Shown: positions 47,291 through 60,209 of the stretch, piece by piece
How positions within the stretch are numbered: the first letter of the stretch is position 1
Layout of the letters: each line of letters begins with the position of its first letter
Assembly (NCBI GenBank): GCA_003993805.1
Contig: RSEF01000001.1
Coordinates: 205,358,563-205,422,562, forward strand
Direction of reading: 5' to 3'
Source of the DNA: Himantopus leucocephalus
Lineage: Eukaryota > Chordata > Aves > Charadriiformes > Recurvirostridae
Length of the DNA stretch: 64,000 nt
Made by a program: the position numbers and the translations under genes
Notes under the pieces: model-generated
What the model was told of the DNA's origin: nothing
The model's database searches: none
What the model saw: the letters and a program-made list of their open reading frames with translations, nothing else

Positions 47291-50200
47291 GGCTCTTTTA
47301 ACACCTAGCAGCTTACTTGCTACTTGTCATGCACGATTGTTGTTAATCAACTGGAAATGCAGCTTAGAGTCAGCTCGTACTTTGGAAAGAGTTCTCATTT
47401 CTTTGAGGCTGAGCTAAACATGGGTTACACCTGACATTTTTGCACTAACATCAGCAATAAAAGCACCTTCCCAGTTCAACTCAGCATGTGTAACCAGTTT
47501 GCCTCTGCGTTTACTTTTCAAACACCCACTTTAGTCATACTAAGACCAAAAATACCATAATTGCTTCGCCTGTGAGCAAACCATTTTCTGTCCTTCAATA
47601 TCTTTACACACATATTAGTGTCTGAAATAGGTACCCAGCCATTATTTTCATGTTCACTTTAATTGCCCTCCCAGCCTTTAAAAAATCAGCCTTTGCATTT
47701 TATAGAACAGTGCCTGAAGTGTTGTTGGCAAGGTCTGGCTGATACAAATACATGGTCTTAGGAGCTCAAATCCACAAAGCCATAGCTTCCATGTCTACTT
47801 ACAACACTGAATTCTTAAAGCTTACACAGCCAACGTGTTCGGTACACTCTGCGTCCTCTCTCCCCGCACAGAAGAAATGGGCTCATGTGTCATTTTCAAG
47901 GAACGTTTTATTTACAAAGAACAAACCTCTATTCTTTGACATAAATACTTTGTTTGCTACTTCATCACCTTTCAGCTTTTTTAACATTAAGATGTTAATT
48001 TGATAAAAATGCCACTGTGGTTATGTGTTCTAGGAGGAAGATCAGAGAACGTGAGGCTGGTTTGAGTGTGAAAACAGCACTTGGTGTGCATTTTAAACCC
48101 AGCTCAGTGCAAGGCCTGCAAAGACCCTGGTTTATATCAATGTTGCTGCAGGTCAGTCTCACTTCTCTGGCCACAGGCATCGATCCCGTAATCCTCACAG
48201 TCTCGAAAAGCTTCTCTGTCAGACAAAGCTTAAGACCACTGAAAAAGGCCACTGCAGACTACATCAACCTTTTATGTTCACTGCCTATTTCAAACAATTC
48301 AGGAGACTTCTGGAGAGCACCTAGTTTCCATCCATGAGTTCAAGCTGTCTTCTACCAGGCTGTTCCTCAAAATTACTCTCCAAAGTCACTCCGTAAATGA
48401 GCATCGGCCCTGTCTTTTCCGTTGGTGAAATCTTGGCTGCACAGGATAGCAAAGAAGTTAAACAGGTTTCATCATTTCATCCAGCTGTTAAAAAAAAAAA
48501 AAAAAATCAACAAAACCAACAGTGTGACACTGTGTCAGTAGCTGCCCACTCCTTTGTTTCACCCCCATGTGGCAACCAGAATTTACTTGGCTAGTGGCTG
48601 TTTGCCTTTTCTCCCTAAGTCAAACAGGTTAGTGTGGTTCCCTCAACTTCCCAGGTCCTTTGTCCAAGTCCTGCAGTTCCAGAGACACCTTCCCAGGGCT
48701 GCCGCCTGTTCCTTCCCTGGGGGCACCTGGCTGGCCCAGCTCGCTCGCCCTGGCCGGCCGGCCTCACAGCTCACAGGGTCTCCACTGCCCCAAGCTCTGC
48801 AGCCTCTGGCCCTGCTTGCGCGCAAAGGCTCAAACACCTTCACGGGTTAAACAGCGTTGGTGGGTAGGACCCGTATCTCCTGTCTGTTGCTCAAAAAAAA
48901 ACATTTTGGGAGAGGGTAGCAGAGTCTCCCATGAGAGAGGTGGCATGATACCTTTTCACAGAGAGGGTCCCATTTCACCAACAGCTGTATCATGAAGATG
49001 CACCATAGGGCCAGGCACCCACAGACAGAGCAGGGTTTATAAAAGAGGGTCATGATTTTCTTTGCTTCTGGGAAGGTGCTTCCCACTGTTCCTCAGAAAT
49101 GATCTCTCCCCAAAGGAGAGGGGTGTAGGGTACAGGCCAGAGGTAGGGGCAGACCTTACTTTTGACTAATTCCCACCTTTTGTCATGCATATTGCACGTC
49201 TGTAAATGCACTGTTAGAGTTCAGGCAAAATTTTCTCAGGCTTGCCAAGAACACTTTAATCTTTGATGCTTATCTGAGGAGGTTTTGTTCTTCTGTATCT
49301 CTTGGAGCACACAGAGCTAGAAGAAACCCACATTAGTTAACTTATTCACAGATAAGAATGGGAAGAAGACAGCGAGAGAAATCGGTGGCAATCGGTGGAG
49401 CCGAGGGAGAGAAATTGCTAAAGGCAGCATTGATGGAGCAGCCATAAAGGCTGCAAAGTACAAAGGGTGGTGCCAGTGAAGCCTGAGGAGAGGCTGGATG
49501 CCAACAGCAGGAGAAGGACTGATCCTGTACACCCCACAGAGGGAAGGGGAAGACTTAATTGGAGTTAAGATTTCCACCGTGAGTTGTTGGACTCAGTGAC
49601 AGGAGCTCAAGTGGAATGGAGGGGAGAGCAGGCAGCATCTGAGAATGATGTACAATTCCTCCATGGAAAGTGGGCTGGATTCATGTTTCGCATGGTTTTA
49701 ATTCAATCTGAATAAAGTCCATTATCTTGTTCCTTTTGTCAATATTCAAATCACTGACTGCGTGACTAATCCAGCAGTTTGCTGAGGTCTCAAGTGCAAG
49801 TCCAGAATCAGATTAAAAACAAGAATAGGATGATTCAGTAGCAACCTGGTTGAATCACATCAACCAAGTCATTTCTTGAATGCAAATATATAATGGGAAA
49901 CATTTCCTCCTGCTAAGCTAATCAGAGACAAAGAAGTTGAACTGGGTTTGAGAAGGAAGAGTCATGAGGAACTAAGGGAATGCAGTTAAAATCTTGTGCT
50001 GTTAAAAAGAAAAAAAAAAAAAAGCCGTGGCTATTACAAAGAGCTTTCCAGGCAGCAGCTACAGTCAAACCCACACCAACATGTTCCACCAACAGATCTG
50101 TGCTGGATTACAGCTGTCACCTGGAGATCATGTGTCTCTGTGCGCTCTCAGTCAGCTGCAACCCCAGGGCCCTTTGGGTGGCATCCCCATGTCCAGTGCT

Positions 50201-53200
50201 ACTCACTGGAGCAATGCCCCTGCAAACACGCTTGTGAAACCGTATGGGATGCATCTGGACAGTGTCCCAGGAAATAAGGACAAGTCAAATTCTCAAATGT
50301 CCAGTGTTTGTTTTTTCATTCCCTAGTTTTTCTGCACTCCCTATTTTTAGACTTTTTTTTTTCCTGGCAATTGAACTACTTGTCAAACTGCACCTGTCAC
50401 TCATCCCATCGGATGGCTCCTTCACATGTTGAAGACAAGCAGTTTTTTCTTTATTTGTGGGTATTCAAGAAGAAGGGCTCCATCTCTACTGAGTGGTGAA
50501 GATAACTTAGCACTCTGCAAGGGGGTTACGCACATAATTTGGAGAATGCTCAACATCTGGTGACTTTTGGGGACCATCTATACTCTGTGGGGCAGATTTA
50601 AAAAAAGCACAGCGTGACAGGGTGAGCTAGTGATGCCGATTGGGGAAAATCTAGAGCGCCTGCAGAGCTCTTGGGTGCTGAAGCACACAAAGCTACGTGC
50701 AAGCTGGCACTAGTGCCCCTGTGCAGAGACAACATCAGGAGAGCTCCTGTCATGACAGAAAACCAAGTAGGCAGCTGCATGCTCGAGCTTGACTGCTGTT
50801 AGTCAATGGGCAGCAATTTGGAGCTAGAAAGTCAACAGAAATTATGCAAGACTGTGAGGCTCTGCATTGTACAGGAACTAATAAAGGAAGCTGAAATAGG
50901 CTTCAGGAAGACCTGTCTGGCCAAAGGCCACTAAGTATGTAATGAAAAAGGGTATATTCCCAGATTATATGGGTACTGGGAAGGTCAACGGAAGCCTGCC
51001 GCATAAGGTAACAGAGGTTGCACTGGGAAAGTACAAGCCACGCACACTTCAAAGAACACAAATTAGGTGAGGTAGTAGTGTCTGCCCAGATCCACTCCTC
51101 CTCTTTGGGAGTAGTGCTTTTTGAGCGACAGCTATGGTTCATCAGTGTCTATGCTGGACACCAAACAGCATTAAGGAAGGATACAGATACCGTCTGCTCA
51201 TTGATGTTCCACAAGCTTGAAAAGATACCAGTGATGACCTATAAGCTACCTCATACCTAAGAGGGAGATGTTACCAGCAGAGTGGGGAGTGAAGTCAGCT
51301 TGCTGGATTGATTCTGCTGACCTGAAACAACCAGACACAAAAACAAATAGCAAAGTACACAAAAATGCTGCTGAGCTGAGGGCAGCTTCCTTTGTCAGAG
51401 GAAGGCAGAGCCTGCTTCGCTGGGGTTTGGGGGAGGTGGGGCTGGACTACAGCACAGTATTGCTGCTTGGAAGGACTCTTCTAATTTCTATGGCATATGC
51501 AAACCCCAGGCTAGAAGCACAAGTCTCATACAGTGTATTTTATATGTAAAACCTGATAAATAAACACACAAGTAAAAAAAGGGGAAATACTCGATACCTT
51601 GCTAACATATGTAAAAAAACCCAACTTGTTACTAAAATAATTCTACTGTAGTTGACTAAAATATGCATGGGCCAGTAAGTGTGACCCTTTTCATGCCCAA
51701 ATTTTTCTGGTTTTGCTATGTTTCTTTGCTGCATTTCCACAGGTGATAAACAAATGTTTAGTATAAATAGATGGACTTCTAATATTTAAGGGCTAGATAA
51801 TGATCAATGCTTGTGATTTATGACCCTCACTGATACACTTGGTCTACAGCTAGATATATTACATGTGTATAACAGCTTTGATAACAGCTAGGGACTGAAC
51901 CAGCAGTTCATGAAAAAAGTCAGTAATTTATGACAGTATAAATCATTGTGAACAGCCACGGGAAGGGTGAAGTGGTTGTTGTTCTGTATTCATCAAAGTT
52001 TCATAGCTCTTGTCTGTAACAGGTTGGAAAGGGATAAGGATGTCGGCTCTTCCCTGGCTTTGTGCAATAAGAGGTGGGGAACACTTTGAACATAGTGGTT
52101 TCCTTGGGGTACAAAAGCTGCTGGTGAAGAAATCCCTGGAACTCTTCCTCCGGTAGTCTTAGTTGTCTGCCTGCTATTTTAGGCTCTCCCTGACATCCCT
52201 ACAAACTTTATATTTGTGCTTCCCAGTCCCGGCTTTCCTAATAGCCCCTTTTCCTTGCCTGAAGAACAGTGTCTTTTCAGCCCTGTCACTCTCCCTAGTC
52301 TTTTTGTTAGTAGCTGCCACAGGCTGGAAAAAACGAGAACTTGTCTCACTTCTGCATTTCTCTTTGTTGAGGACCAAGAAGTCCCTGGTGTGCAGAATGC
52401 TCCCAGAGAGAAGAAAGGCCTGACTCAGACAGTAGAAGGTGACTTCCAAGCTCTTTGGGGACACAGTTGTATTGGCTGATTTGACAGGAAAAGATAAGCT
52501 GCAAACTGCCAGGATGTTCTCTGAAAGATCTCTCCAGGATTTTTGTGCAGCTGCAGGTGTGTTTGAGCTGCACAGAACCAGGCAAAAGAGCTCAGGAGGT
52601 TGAATCTACACTTGGACTGAATCAGCTGGACTGGGACAGAGCCAAAGGAACCAGATAATTCAGGAGTGGAGCCGTAATTGCTGCCATATTAATATAAGGA
52701 AGAAGTCCTTGATTTCTGGCTCCAAAGGGTGGTGGAGCCCCAGGGCAGGTATTGTTCCAGGTACCGACGCCTCTCCACTTTGCTTGTCATCACACTGCTA
52801 ATCACAGAAGTCCCAGCAGAGCCCATTGCAGAGATCTGTGGGAAGGGATCTTGTAGACACAGAAGAAACAGAGCCATCATGCCAAGAAATGACAAAGAGC
52901 CACGCAGCATCTCCTTAGAAATGCCACTGGGATTGTTCCTAAGCAATGTGTGTATTCAGGTTTCCAAAAACTCCAGGCAGAGACAAGAAATATCCCTTTC
53001 AACCAGCACCCCAAGAGAAGGAAAAATGAACCCCCTTGGGTCAGGAATGTTTCTGCGTCTGCTCTCCACTTTATTCAAGTACACCGTAAAGGGATTTGCT
53101 TCAGGCAGGGAAAGGTGGATGCCCAAGAAAACCACTGTCTTTTGCAATGTTTGCATTACCAGTGTACTCTCAGTACTTACTGCTAAAAGTCAAGGGCTCC

Positions 53201-55147
53201 AGCTAAGCAGGTACTTGGTGACTTGCTGGCGTATTTTAATGGGTCAGTAGATCATTTCTTTTGTTAAAAAATAAATTTCTGACAGGTTGCTGCTCCCTCT
53301 TATTTGAGATTCTTTCTCACCACCAAAATGTGCCTGCTGCTAAGGGGTTCCTGTATGAACTGACTTTTTGTGAGTAAATGGTGGGTGGCAGAATAAATTG
53401 ACTATGAAAAAAAAAACCCAACCAACTATTCCTTTGTTATCTGACTACATAAAAGGGTAACATTTTGAAAGAGGTTGGAGGGATTTGGGGCACCCTCAAG
53501 GGGAATTGCCCAAACCCCGCACAGTGAGTGCATGCAGTGTTGTGTTAGCTGGGACATCCTTACCAGACCCCTCTCCTGGCTCAGCCCACAACCGCACTGC
53601 CCACAGCTCTGTCCTGCACCCTCCTGTGTCCCTGTGCCCCAGCATGGTCACATACACTCCCGTGTGTCACACAGGCTGTCCACAGCTGCTGCGAGGGGGA
53701 TCATAGCTGTGCTGAGATGCGCTCCAAGGGAGCCCCAGAGTAACTCCCAACCCTTTTGGCAGACTCACTTTTGCCCCATGCTGCTCTGTCTGATCCCAGT
53801 GGCAGCCCCGGGCTCGCAGTCCCTCTGCTGCATACACCTCGATTTCTCTCTTGTCTCCACCTGTGTATGCAGCCCCTTTCCACTATGGCACTGTGAAGGA
53901 CTGGGATGTCTTTCCTGGCCAAGGCAGCATAGGGGAACTGCGTGTTGGGCTGTCTTGGCACATAGTGATGCTGGATTTTTTGCAAAAGTAAAAAGCGGGA
54001 AAAGGCCATTTCCCAAATATGCTGGGCTTTCAGAGAAAATGGAGAGGAGGGGAAAAGAGGCAAATTTCAGGTCTTGGTGACCCACAGGCTGTGGGGTTCA
54101 AAACCAAAATGAGCCCAGGCACTGCCAGGAGGCACTCACGGTGGGACTCATCTCTTAGGACTGGCACGGGGAGCACAGGGGGCCCGATGGCGTTTGCATG
54201 ACGCAGGCTGGCTGATGGCCTGAGTTGTACAAAGACCATTGTTTGGACAATAGAAAAATGGGATTAAAACAACTTTACAACAACTCTGTACATGCCTAGC
54301 TTGTGGAAAAAATGTAAAATAAATCAGGCCTAAACCACACAAGATGTTTTACTGCTAGGTTTTTTATTGTTATAGGTAGAGCGTCAGGCGAGGGTGCTCA
54401 TAAATCAATTGAGGTAGTTTCTATTATTTCAAAAGAGATAGAATCTACTGGAAATTATTCTGATCGACAGCATTTATGTGAAGCTACAAGGAAATTCCAG
54501 GCAAGATCAGAATGTGCAGAGCTTCCAGTTCCCATCAGGAATTGCAATTGCTGTTGAAACACTTTATTTCCAAACTGCAACCCGCAATCTCAGGTGAGGT
54601 CATTCTTCCTTGTGTCAAGACATGTTGCATTGTTGTGTAGCCTATTGTACATCCTGGGAACAGGAATTTTGCCCGTAAATCAGCAAAATACACGTGCATG
54701 CCTATAAGTTCAGAGATATGAAATGTTGGCATAAAAACCAAGATTGCTCATGCCTGTTTAGCTACGCACAGCTCCAGTTGGCCTGCTTAATTGGATTTGC
54801 ATCTCTTTTTTCTTTTCTGTGGCACTCAGTACACTTCCAGCACTACGCACTAGTGTAATGGCACTGCCTCCTGATGTGAAAATCACAGCAAGATCACTAA
54901 AACCAGCACAATTAATTTTTGTTTTTCCTTTTGCCCAGTTGATACGTGCTATGACAGAGTTGTGGCCACAGTCTGGCTTCAGGAATAAAACAACTTGTTC
55001 TCCCTTTGAAATTCCAGAGAGCGAAGGAAGATATGGGGAAAGTTGCCTAAACACTCTCCAATAAGTCCTAGAAGGTACTGGCCAGATTTCTGAAATCCAG
55101 CACTTTCTGGTAAGCATTACATTTCTATACCACACCCCAGGACAGCT
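47290..55147. other. Spacer between GJB6 and GJB2 (left part)
   Basis: No gene is recognised. Poly-A runs at 48490-48507 and 50009-50022 could be remnants of retroelement tails. The longer open frames (for example 52729-53250 and 53475-54080) have no domain, no homologue I recognise and no splice context. The rest is featureless. Confidence 0.45.
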
Positions 55148-55247
55148 NNNNNNNNNNNNNNNNNNNNNNNNNNNNNNNNNNNNNNNNNNNNNNNNNNNNN
55201 NNNNNNNNNNNNNNNNNNNNNNNNNNNNNNNNNNNNNNNNNNNNNNN
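55148..55247. other. Assembly gap (100 N)
   Basis: A run of exactly 100 N, the usual placeholder for a gap of unknown size. Sequence directly to the right is the 3' end of a CR1 LINE, so the missing sequence probably includes more of that element. Confidence 0.97.
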
Positions 55248-55286
55248 AAGGTCCCTTCCAACCCAAACTATTCTATGATTCTGTGA
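55248..55286 (+). mobile_element. CR1 LINE 3' terminus (plus orientation)
   Basis: AAGGTCCCTTCCAACCCAAA followed by CTATTCTATGATTCTGTGA is the hallmark 3' end of avian CR1. The body lies in, or is interrupted by, the adjacent assembly gap. Confidence 0.9.
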
Positions 55287-55851
55287 AATAGATTTATTTC
55301 AGGAGCACCATAGTAAAGCGTTTGTTCAGTAAGGGAAACAGAGGTAATGGTGGTAACAGAAAAACATACCAAGCAATTTGGAGCAGAGGTCCGCCTCGTG
55401 GTGGCTGTGGCGGTGCTTCCCAGCACGCTGTCGTGGGGCGAGCGTGGGTGAGGTGCTGGGCCGGCACGGCACGCACCAGCAGAGACTCTGCTCGGCAGAG
55501 GGGCTGGGGGAGCCGAACCCGCTCCGACCTGGCAGCAAAGAGCTCGTGGCTGCAGTGCGTGGGGCAGGGTGGGGTAGGGTAGGGTAGGCAGCCTAACTAT
55601 GCAAAAGGAGAGCGGGTTCAGACCATCCCGAAACTGGTCTCATTTGCTCTTAGCCTTTGGTGCGCAGGGTTGCTGGGAAGGGCTTAGGTCGATGGACAAA
55701 CAGAGCCAAAATCGCAGGGGGGCTGGGCTGAGCAGAGAGAGGGATGGAGGAGGGCATGCAGCGGGGCTGGAGTCAAGCGCTGTTGTGTGTCATGGGAGCA
55801 GAGTCCGGCAAACGCTCAGGCCTCCTGCCCCTTTGATAGGAAAGCAAGACC

Positions 55852-55886
55852 GGGGTGGGTGGGGAGGGGTGGGAAGGGGTGCAGGG
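55852..55886 (+). repeat. G-tract cluster, potential G-quadruplex
   Basis: Seven runs of three or four G separated by one or two bases, plus one more after a short spacer, lie within 35 nt on the plus strand. This fits the G3+N1-7 quadruplex pattern several times over. The surrounding 55.4-56.4 kb is G-rich. Confidence 0.7.
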
Positions 55887-56399
55887 AATTTGCAAGAGAG
55901 CTTTTCCAGAGGCTCTGATTACTGGTTTGGCACTACAGCCAATTTAAGCAATCTCTGCCCCAGGCATAACAAAGGGGAAATCACAGGGTGGGGAGTCCCA
56001 GCAGGGATGGGCAGGGACAATTAAGCCGGCTGCCTTCAGAGGAACTGGCTGAACTACCACGGGGTGATGGTGCTGCCAGTATAGTACCAACTGCAGGTCA
56101 CCAGTGGGTCAGGGATTTGGGGAGGGGAGACCCTCTTCCCCGGGGGAGGGCTACTGGGCAGGAGCAAGGGCAGGCACAGAGAGGAGCTGGGAGCTCAGGG
56201 CAGCCCCAGCCAGCTCCCAAAGGTGCAGGAGGAGATCTGAAACCAAGAGAAGCAGCTCAGCTTTTCCCTGCAGAAAGGGTTAACTACCACCCCACCAAAC
56301 AGCCACCTCCTCTGCCCAGGCCACAGGATGCAACAGGTGGTGGGAAAGTGACTTGGAGAAACAAGACACTGAAAGCTGCTGTTTCTTCATGATGCCATC

Positions 56400-58400
56400 T
56401 ACTTCAGCCTAACACAACAGGAGAGGAGGAATTGTTCAAAGCAGGCACTGAAACTGTCAGGGACTTTTCCTTGGCAATAACAAGAGTCAGGGGATGTTTC
56501 AGATAAAGGAGAGTGTCATTAATTAGGGTCACACAGTAGTGTGATGGGAAACATCCCAGCCAAACACATCTCGGTCACAGCTGGCCCTCCCTGCTGAGTC
56601 AATGAATTAGCACTAGTGTACCTTGGATAAGCTCTGGCTCATTGATTTACAGCTGCCCTTGGCGTAGGTTGGACAGGGACTGTCACATTTGTTCCTGACC
56701 CACCTGGCTGCCAAGACTCCCCAGCAGCCGGGCGGTGTGGCTTGTCTGCACCTTACCAGGTCCTGCTGCCATGCAGGAAACATCCAACCCACCCAAACCC
56801 ATTTACGGCGTGGCCACGCACACAAGGACCATGTATGCCAAATTTCTTCATTTAAGCTTTGCCCACTTATCCAGGCTTACAATAACAAGACATGGAACTG
56901 ATCTTCTAGAAAAATCCAATTGCTGGAATAAAAAACACTGTTTGAAAACTTGTAAGCGGGAAATGGAAATACCATATAGAGAGCTATTGTCATGTCCTCA
57001 TTTGGGGTTCAGCAGGCCTGTGCTTTATCACAGACCAAGAAAAACTACCCCTCCTCCATTTGAGGAAAACATACCTGCCTTAAGGTGTTCTCCAGGTTTA
57101 TTGACATTCATCATAGGGCTATTTCAATCTGATCACTGAAAGTGGTGATGCACGATCAGGCATAATCATTAACTGATCTCCATTCGTATTCCCTATATGG
57201 TATGTGATTCGCAGCATGCCTTGGACGAAAGTCCATAGCTCAAGTTGCTCCGTGAAACAAAGTTCTGCTCCAGAAGCAGCTGTGTCTCCACACCCTGGGA
57301 CCAGCACAACCCGAGGCCCAAGCTCTCGCTGTTTGTCCCTGGGCAGACTCAGGGTAATCTGGTGAGGTACATGCTGAGCACCCGCCTTCCTGACCCTATG
57401 GGAGCAGCTCCATTAAGTAAAGATTTAAACCATCGCCACAGCAGGATGTGGAGCCTCGAGAGGGAGCCACGAAGAGGCCACCAGAAACACCACCTACAAA
57501 AGCAAGCTTTTGCTGCACTTTTCACTTCTGCTTGTATTTTCAGTCTGCAGAGAGAACAACACAAGCACACTAATATACAGTTTTGTGTATATTTTTTCCT
57601 TGAGCTTGTAGGTAGACACGTTCAGAAGACTAGCAGCAATTTCTTTTCACAACAGCAATTAAAAAAGAAAATGTGCTGCGAAGGCAGGAAAGATCAGGAG
57701 TTTGCCAGTGGAAGAGAACAGATAAATGACAGGGCTCAGCTCAGGCCCTCACGCAGGGACAGAGCTGACTCTAGGTATTTTCCCTCTCCCATGGCTTGTG
57801 CCTGCACCCTGTTAGAGTTCTGCTGGTCACACACAACCAACCCACCCAAAGCATGGACACACAAAGCTGTGCTGGCACCTGTAAGAAAAAGCATATACAA
57901 CAGCAGGAAGAAAACCTTACCAAGTGTAACCTCTGCTCCTAGGGATACCTGCTCTTTGTTACCTGCACTGGCCCCTTGAAAGGGCAGCTCTGTGATACAA
58001 AAACAGTGAGGCTAATCCATTTGCACTGGTGTTAAACAGAAAAGAGCAACTCCGCTGAGGTCAGTGTGTCCATAACATTTTTATCGTGAGAAGCGATCCA
58101 AACTAAGAAACACACACAAGACACTGTAGCTAGGCTCTTGTACCAAACCCACCTCTTTGACCTTCAGGATCCCTGGCTTTCAACAGCATACCCCCCCACC
58201 AGGCACACACTCCCACGCACTCGTTACGTGTGTACATCCACTAGAGTACAGACAAAAAAATTAGGGCATCGGTGCTCTGGCTGGGAATGAGGGGTGCTAC
58301 GCGCACTGTGGATATACATTTCCTGCTTGAAAACAGTTTTTCATAAGCACTTGTCCTGCTTAAGATTTCACTAGCATTCACATACAGACTCTCACTGCAT
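56400..58400. other. Spacer downstream of GJB6
   Basis: No convincing gene. A long open frame (57245-57979, plus) is discussed under findings. It has no ATG at its start and no recognisable domain. Confidence 0.45.
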
Positions 58401-58424
58401 TCAGAAAGGTTACAGTGTTTGCTT

Positions 58425-58430
58425 TTTATT
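58425..58430 (-). terminator. Candidate polyadenylation signal for GJB6
   Basis: A minus-strand AATAAA lies 964 nt past the GJB6 stop codon and is followed about 30 nt on by GU-rich sequence (GAGTCTGTATGTGAATG). The resulting 3' UTR of about 1 kb is of plausible size for this gene. Confidence 0.45.
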
Positions 58431-59393
58431 CAGACTTGCTCTGTTTCCAGTGTTTTTACTTTTCCATGTCCTTCAAATCAAAGAGCCCCTAGTTCCGTAA
58501 CAGCACCGTCAGTCTACCACAAAAAAAGCAAACAAATCAAAACCAAAAAAGTTCCACAATGTGATATAGCATAAAGAAACAAATACAGCTAATATATTGG
58601 AGAAATAAACATTTACATAAAGTTATGTATCTTGCTATAAAACTGGCAATATGCAATTAAAAGATCAGTAAGATTACCAGGTTTGCTAGATGTTTAAAGC
58701 AAGTCTACTTAGGCCATATCTATATTGTCACGCTGGTTTTAGGCATGACTTTGTACTCAGGACCTAGCTACCTCAATTATCCACGCTACACGTGGTGGGT
58801 TTTCACAAAGCTTCCCCTACAGCCAGCAGCGTGTGTGCAAGTGTCTCAAGCCGCCTGTCCAGACTCAAGCACTGCTTGCGAAGCTGTAACATGTAGCCTA
58901 TCGCTGTCTCCTCCCTATGAATATGGTATTACGGGGTTCATCTGCAAATGCCTGGTTAAGAAATAAAACAGAGTCAGTTGTGTGCTGTAACACCTTAAGT
59001 AACATGGAACCTTAGATTTTAGAAAAATATTTTAATTGTCAGTTCACAAGTAAAAACTATCGCTATTACAAAACATCTTGTAATACTAGAGTATCTAGCT
59101 TGGAAAGAATTTTGTTCTTATTGCTGTTGTGTGTAGTTTGCGAAGGTATTAGTAGATTTCCCACTTGTCATAGTCAGCTTGTAAGGGTACTCATAGGAAG
59201 ACACTTTCCTATTTAATCCTCACGCAATTTTCACATGTTTAGGCTGCCCTTTTTTCACATGCATAATTGACACCTGACACTACATATCAAAGTCTCACCC
59301 AACTTTAATTTTTTCATATAACAAATTTCATTTGCAGCCTTTAAACAAAGAATATTCACTCCAAAAAGAGTGAACACCAGCATTGATACCACC

Positions 59394-60185
59394 TTAGCTA
59401 CTTGAAAATCCTATAACTGTGTTCTGACAGCTATCAGATATTAACTCATTCATTTCATTTTGTTTGGTTTCTTCCTTATTCTCATGGTTGGGGTGATGTT
59501 TTGGATTTCCAGCTTTTTTAGACCTTCTGAGGAAAAATTTTGTCAGTAAGTAACATAACTCAGCCACATTTAAAAGAATACAAATGCTGGACACAGCAAT
59601 CATGAAAATAGTAAACACCGTCTTTTCAGTAGGTCGAGAAACAAAGCAGTCTACTGTGTTGGGGCAGGGCCAAGCATTACACTTCATTAAGCGAGGCATT
59701 CGGAACCCATCGTACATGAAATAAAATGCATACATGAAGACTGCTTCAAAGACCAGTCTGAAGAAGATGCTGCTAGTGTATGTCCACCACAAGGAGCCCT
59801 CAATACGAAACCTCTGTTTTCTGATTTCTTCAATGTCCTTGTATTCACATTTCTGGTCTCCCTTTCTGAACTGCCTTTTCTTCTCGTGCCTCCTGTAAGC
59901 TACATGCATGGCCACCAGCAGCGCAGGTGTAGAAACAAAGATCAGCTGCAGGGCCCAGAGTCTGATGTGAGAGATGGGGAAAAAGTGATCATAGCAAACA
60001 TTCTTGCAACCAGGTTGCAGAGTGTTGCAGACAAAGTCATCTTGTTCATCTCCCCAGACTCTCTCTGCAGCCACAACCAGGATCATGATACGGAAGATGA
60101 ACAGGACTGTGAGCCATATCTTCCCGATGCTGGTGGAGTGCTTATTTACACCTCCTAAAATGGTATGCAGAGCTCCCCAATCCAT
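59394..60185 (-). CDS. GJB6: Gap junction beta-6 protein (connexin 30)
   Basis: Encodes 263 residues in one exon, against 261 in human Cx30. The protein forms homomeric channels and mixed channels with Cx26, notably in cochlear supporting cells and epithelia. Visible features are N-terminal [19 protein letters not shown], membrane segments at about 21-40, 75-96, 135-156 and 190-215, first-loop cysteines C53, C60 and C64, and second-loop cysteines C169, C174 and C180 (CX4CX5C). The [18 protein letters not shown] signature is present. The tail is basic near the membrane (FLRRSKKAG) and carries the diagnostic [12 protein letters not shown] block, which separates it from Cx26. Its first 95 codons are almost the same DNA as GJB2, while the rest is diverged. 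A splice acceptor lies 22 nt upstream of the ATG. No lesion is seen. Confidence 0.99.
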   Translation of the reverse strand: MDWGALHTILGGVNKHSTSIGKIWLTVLFIFRIMILVVAAERVWGDEQDDFVCNTLQPGCKNVCYDHFFPISHIRLWALQLIFVSTPALLVAMHVAYRRHEKKRQFRKGDQKCEYKDIEEIRKQRFRIEGSLWWTYTSSIFFRLVFEAVFMYAFYFMYDGFRMPRLMKCNAWPCPNTVDCFVSRPTEKTVFTIFMIAVSSICILLNVAELCYLLTKFFLRRSKKAGNPKHHPNHENKEETKQNEMNELISDSCQNTVIGFSSS

Positions 60186-60209
60186 TGTCTTGCTTTAATT
60201 GTCTGACCT
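60186..60209 (-). other. GJB6: GJB6 coding-exon 5' UTR and splice acceptor
   Basis: The minus strand reads TTTTTGTTGTCTTAG followed by 22 nt of 5' UTR (60186-60207) and the ATG. The pyrimidine tract is strong and the AG is at 60208-60209. Confidence 0.8.

Noticed and set aside
52690..52760. ATAAGGAAGAAGTCCTTGATTT and GGTGGTGGAGCCCC, resembling CR1 internal blocks
   Set aside because: Only two short blocks with wrong spacing and no CR1 terminus nearby. Not enough to call an element.
53475..54080. 201-codon open frame in the GJB6-GJB2 spacer
   Set aside because: Cys/Pro/Ser-rich translation with no recognisable family, no promoter or splice context, and overlapping open frames on the other strand.
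55570..55588. Telomere-like GGGGTAGGGTAGGGTA repeat
   Set aside because: Only three units, of GGGTA rather than the vertebrate TTAGGG type, within generally G-rich DNA.
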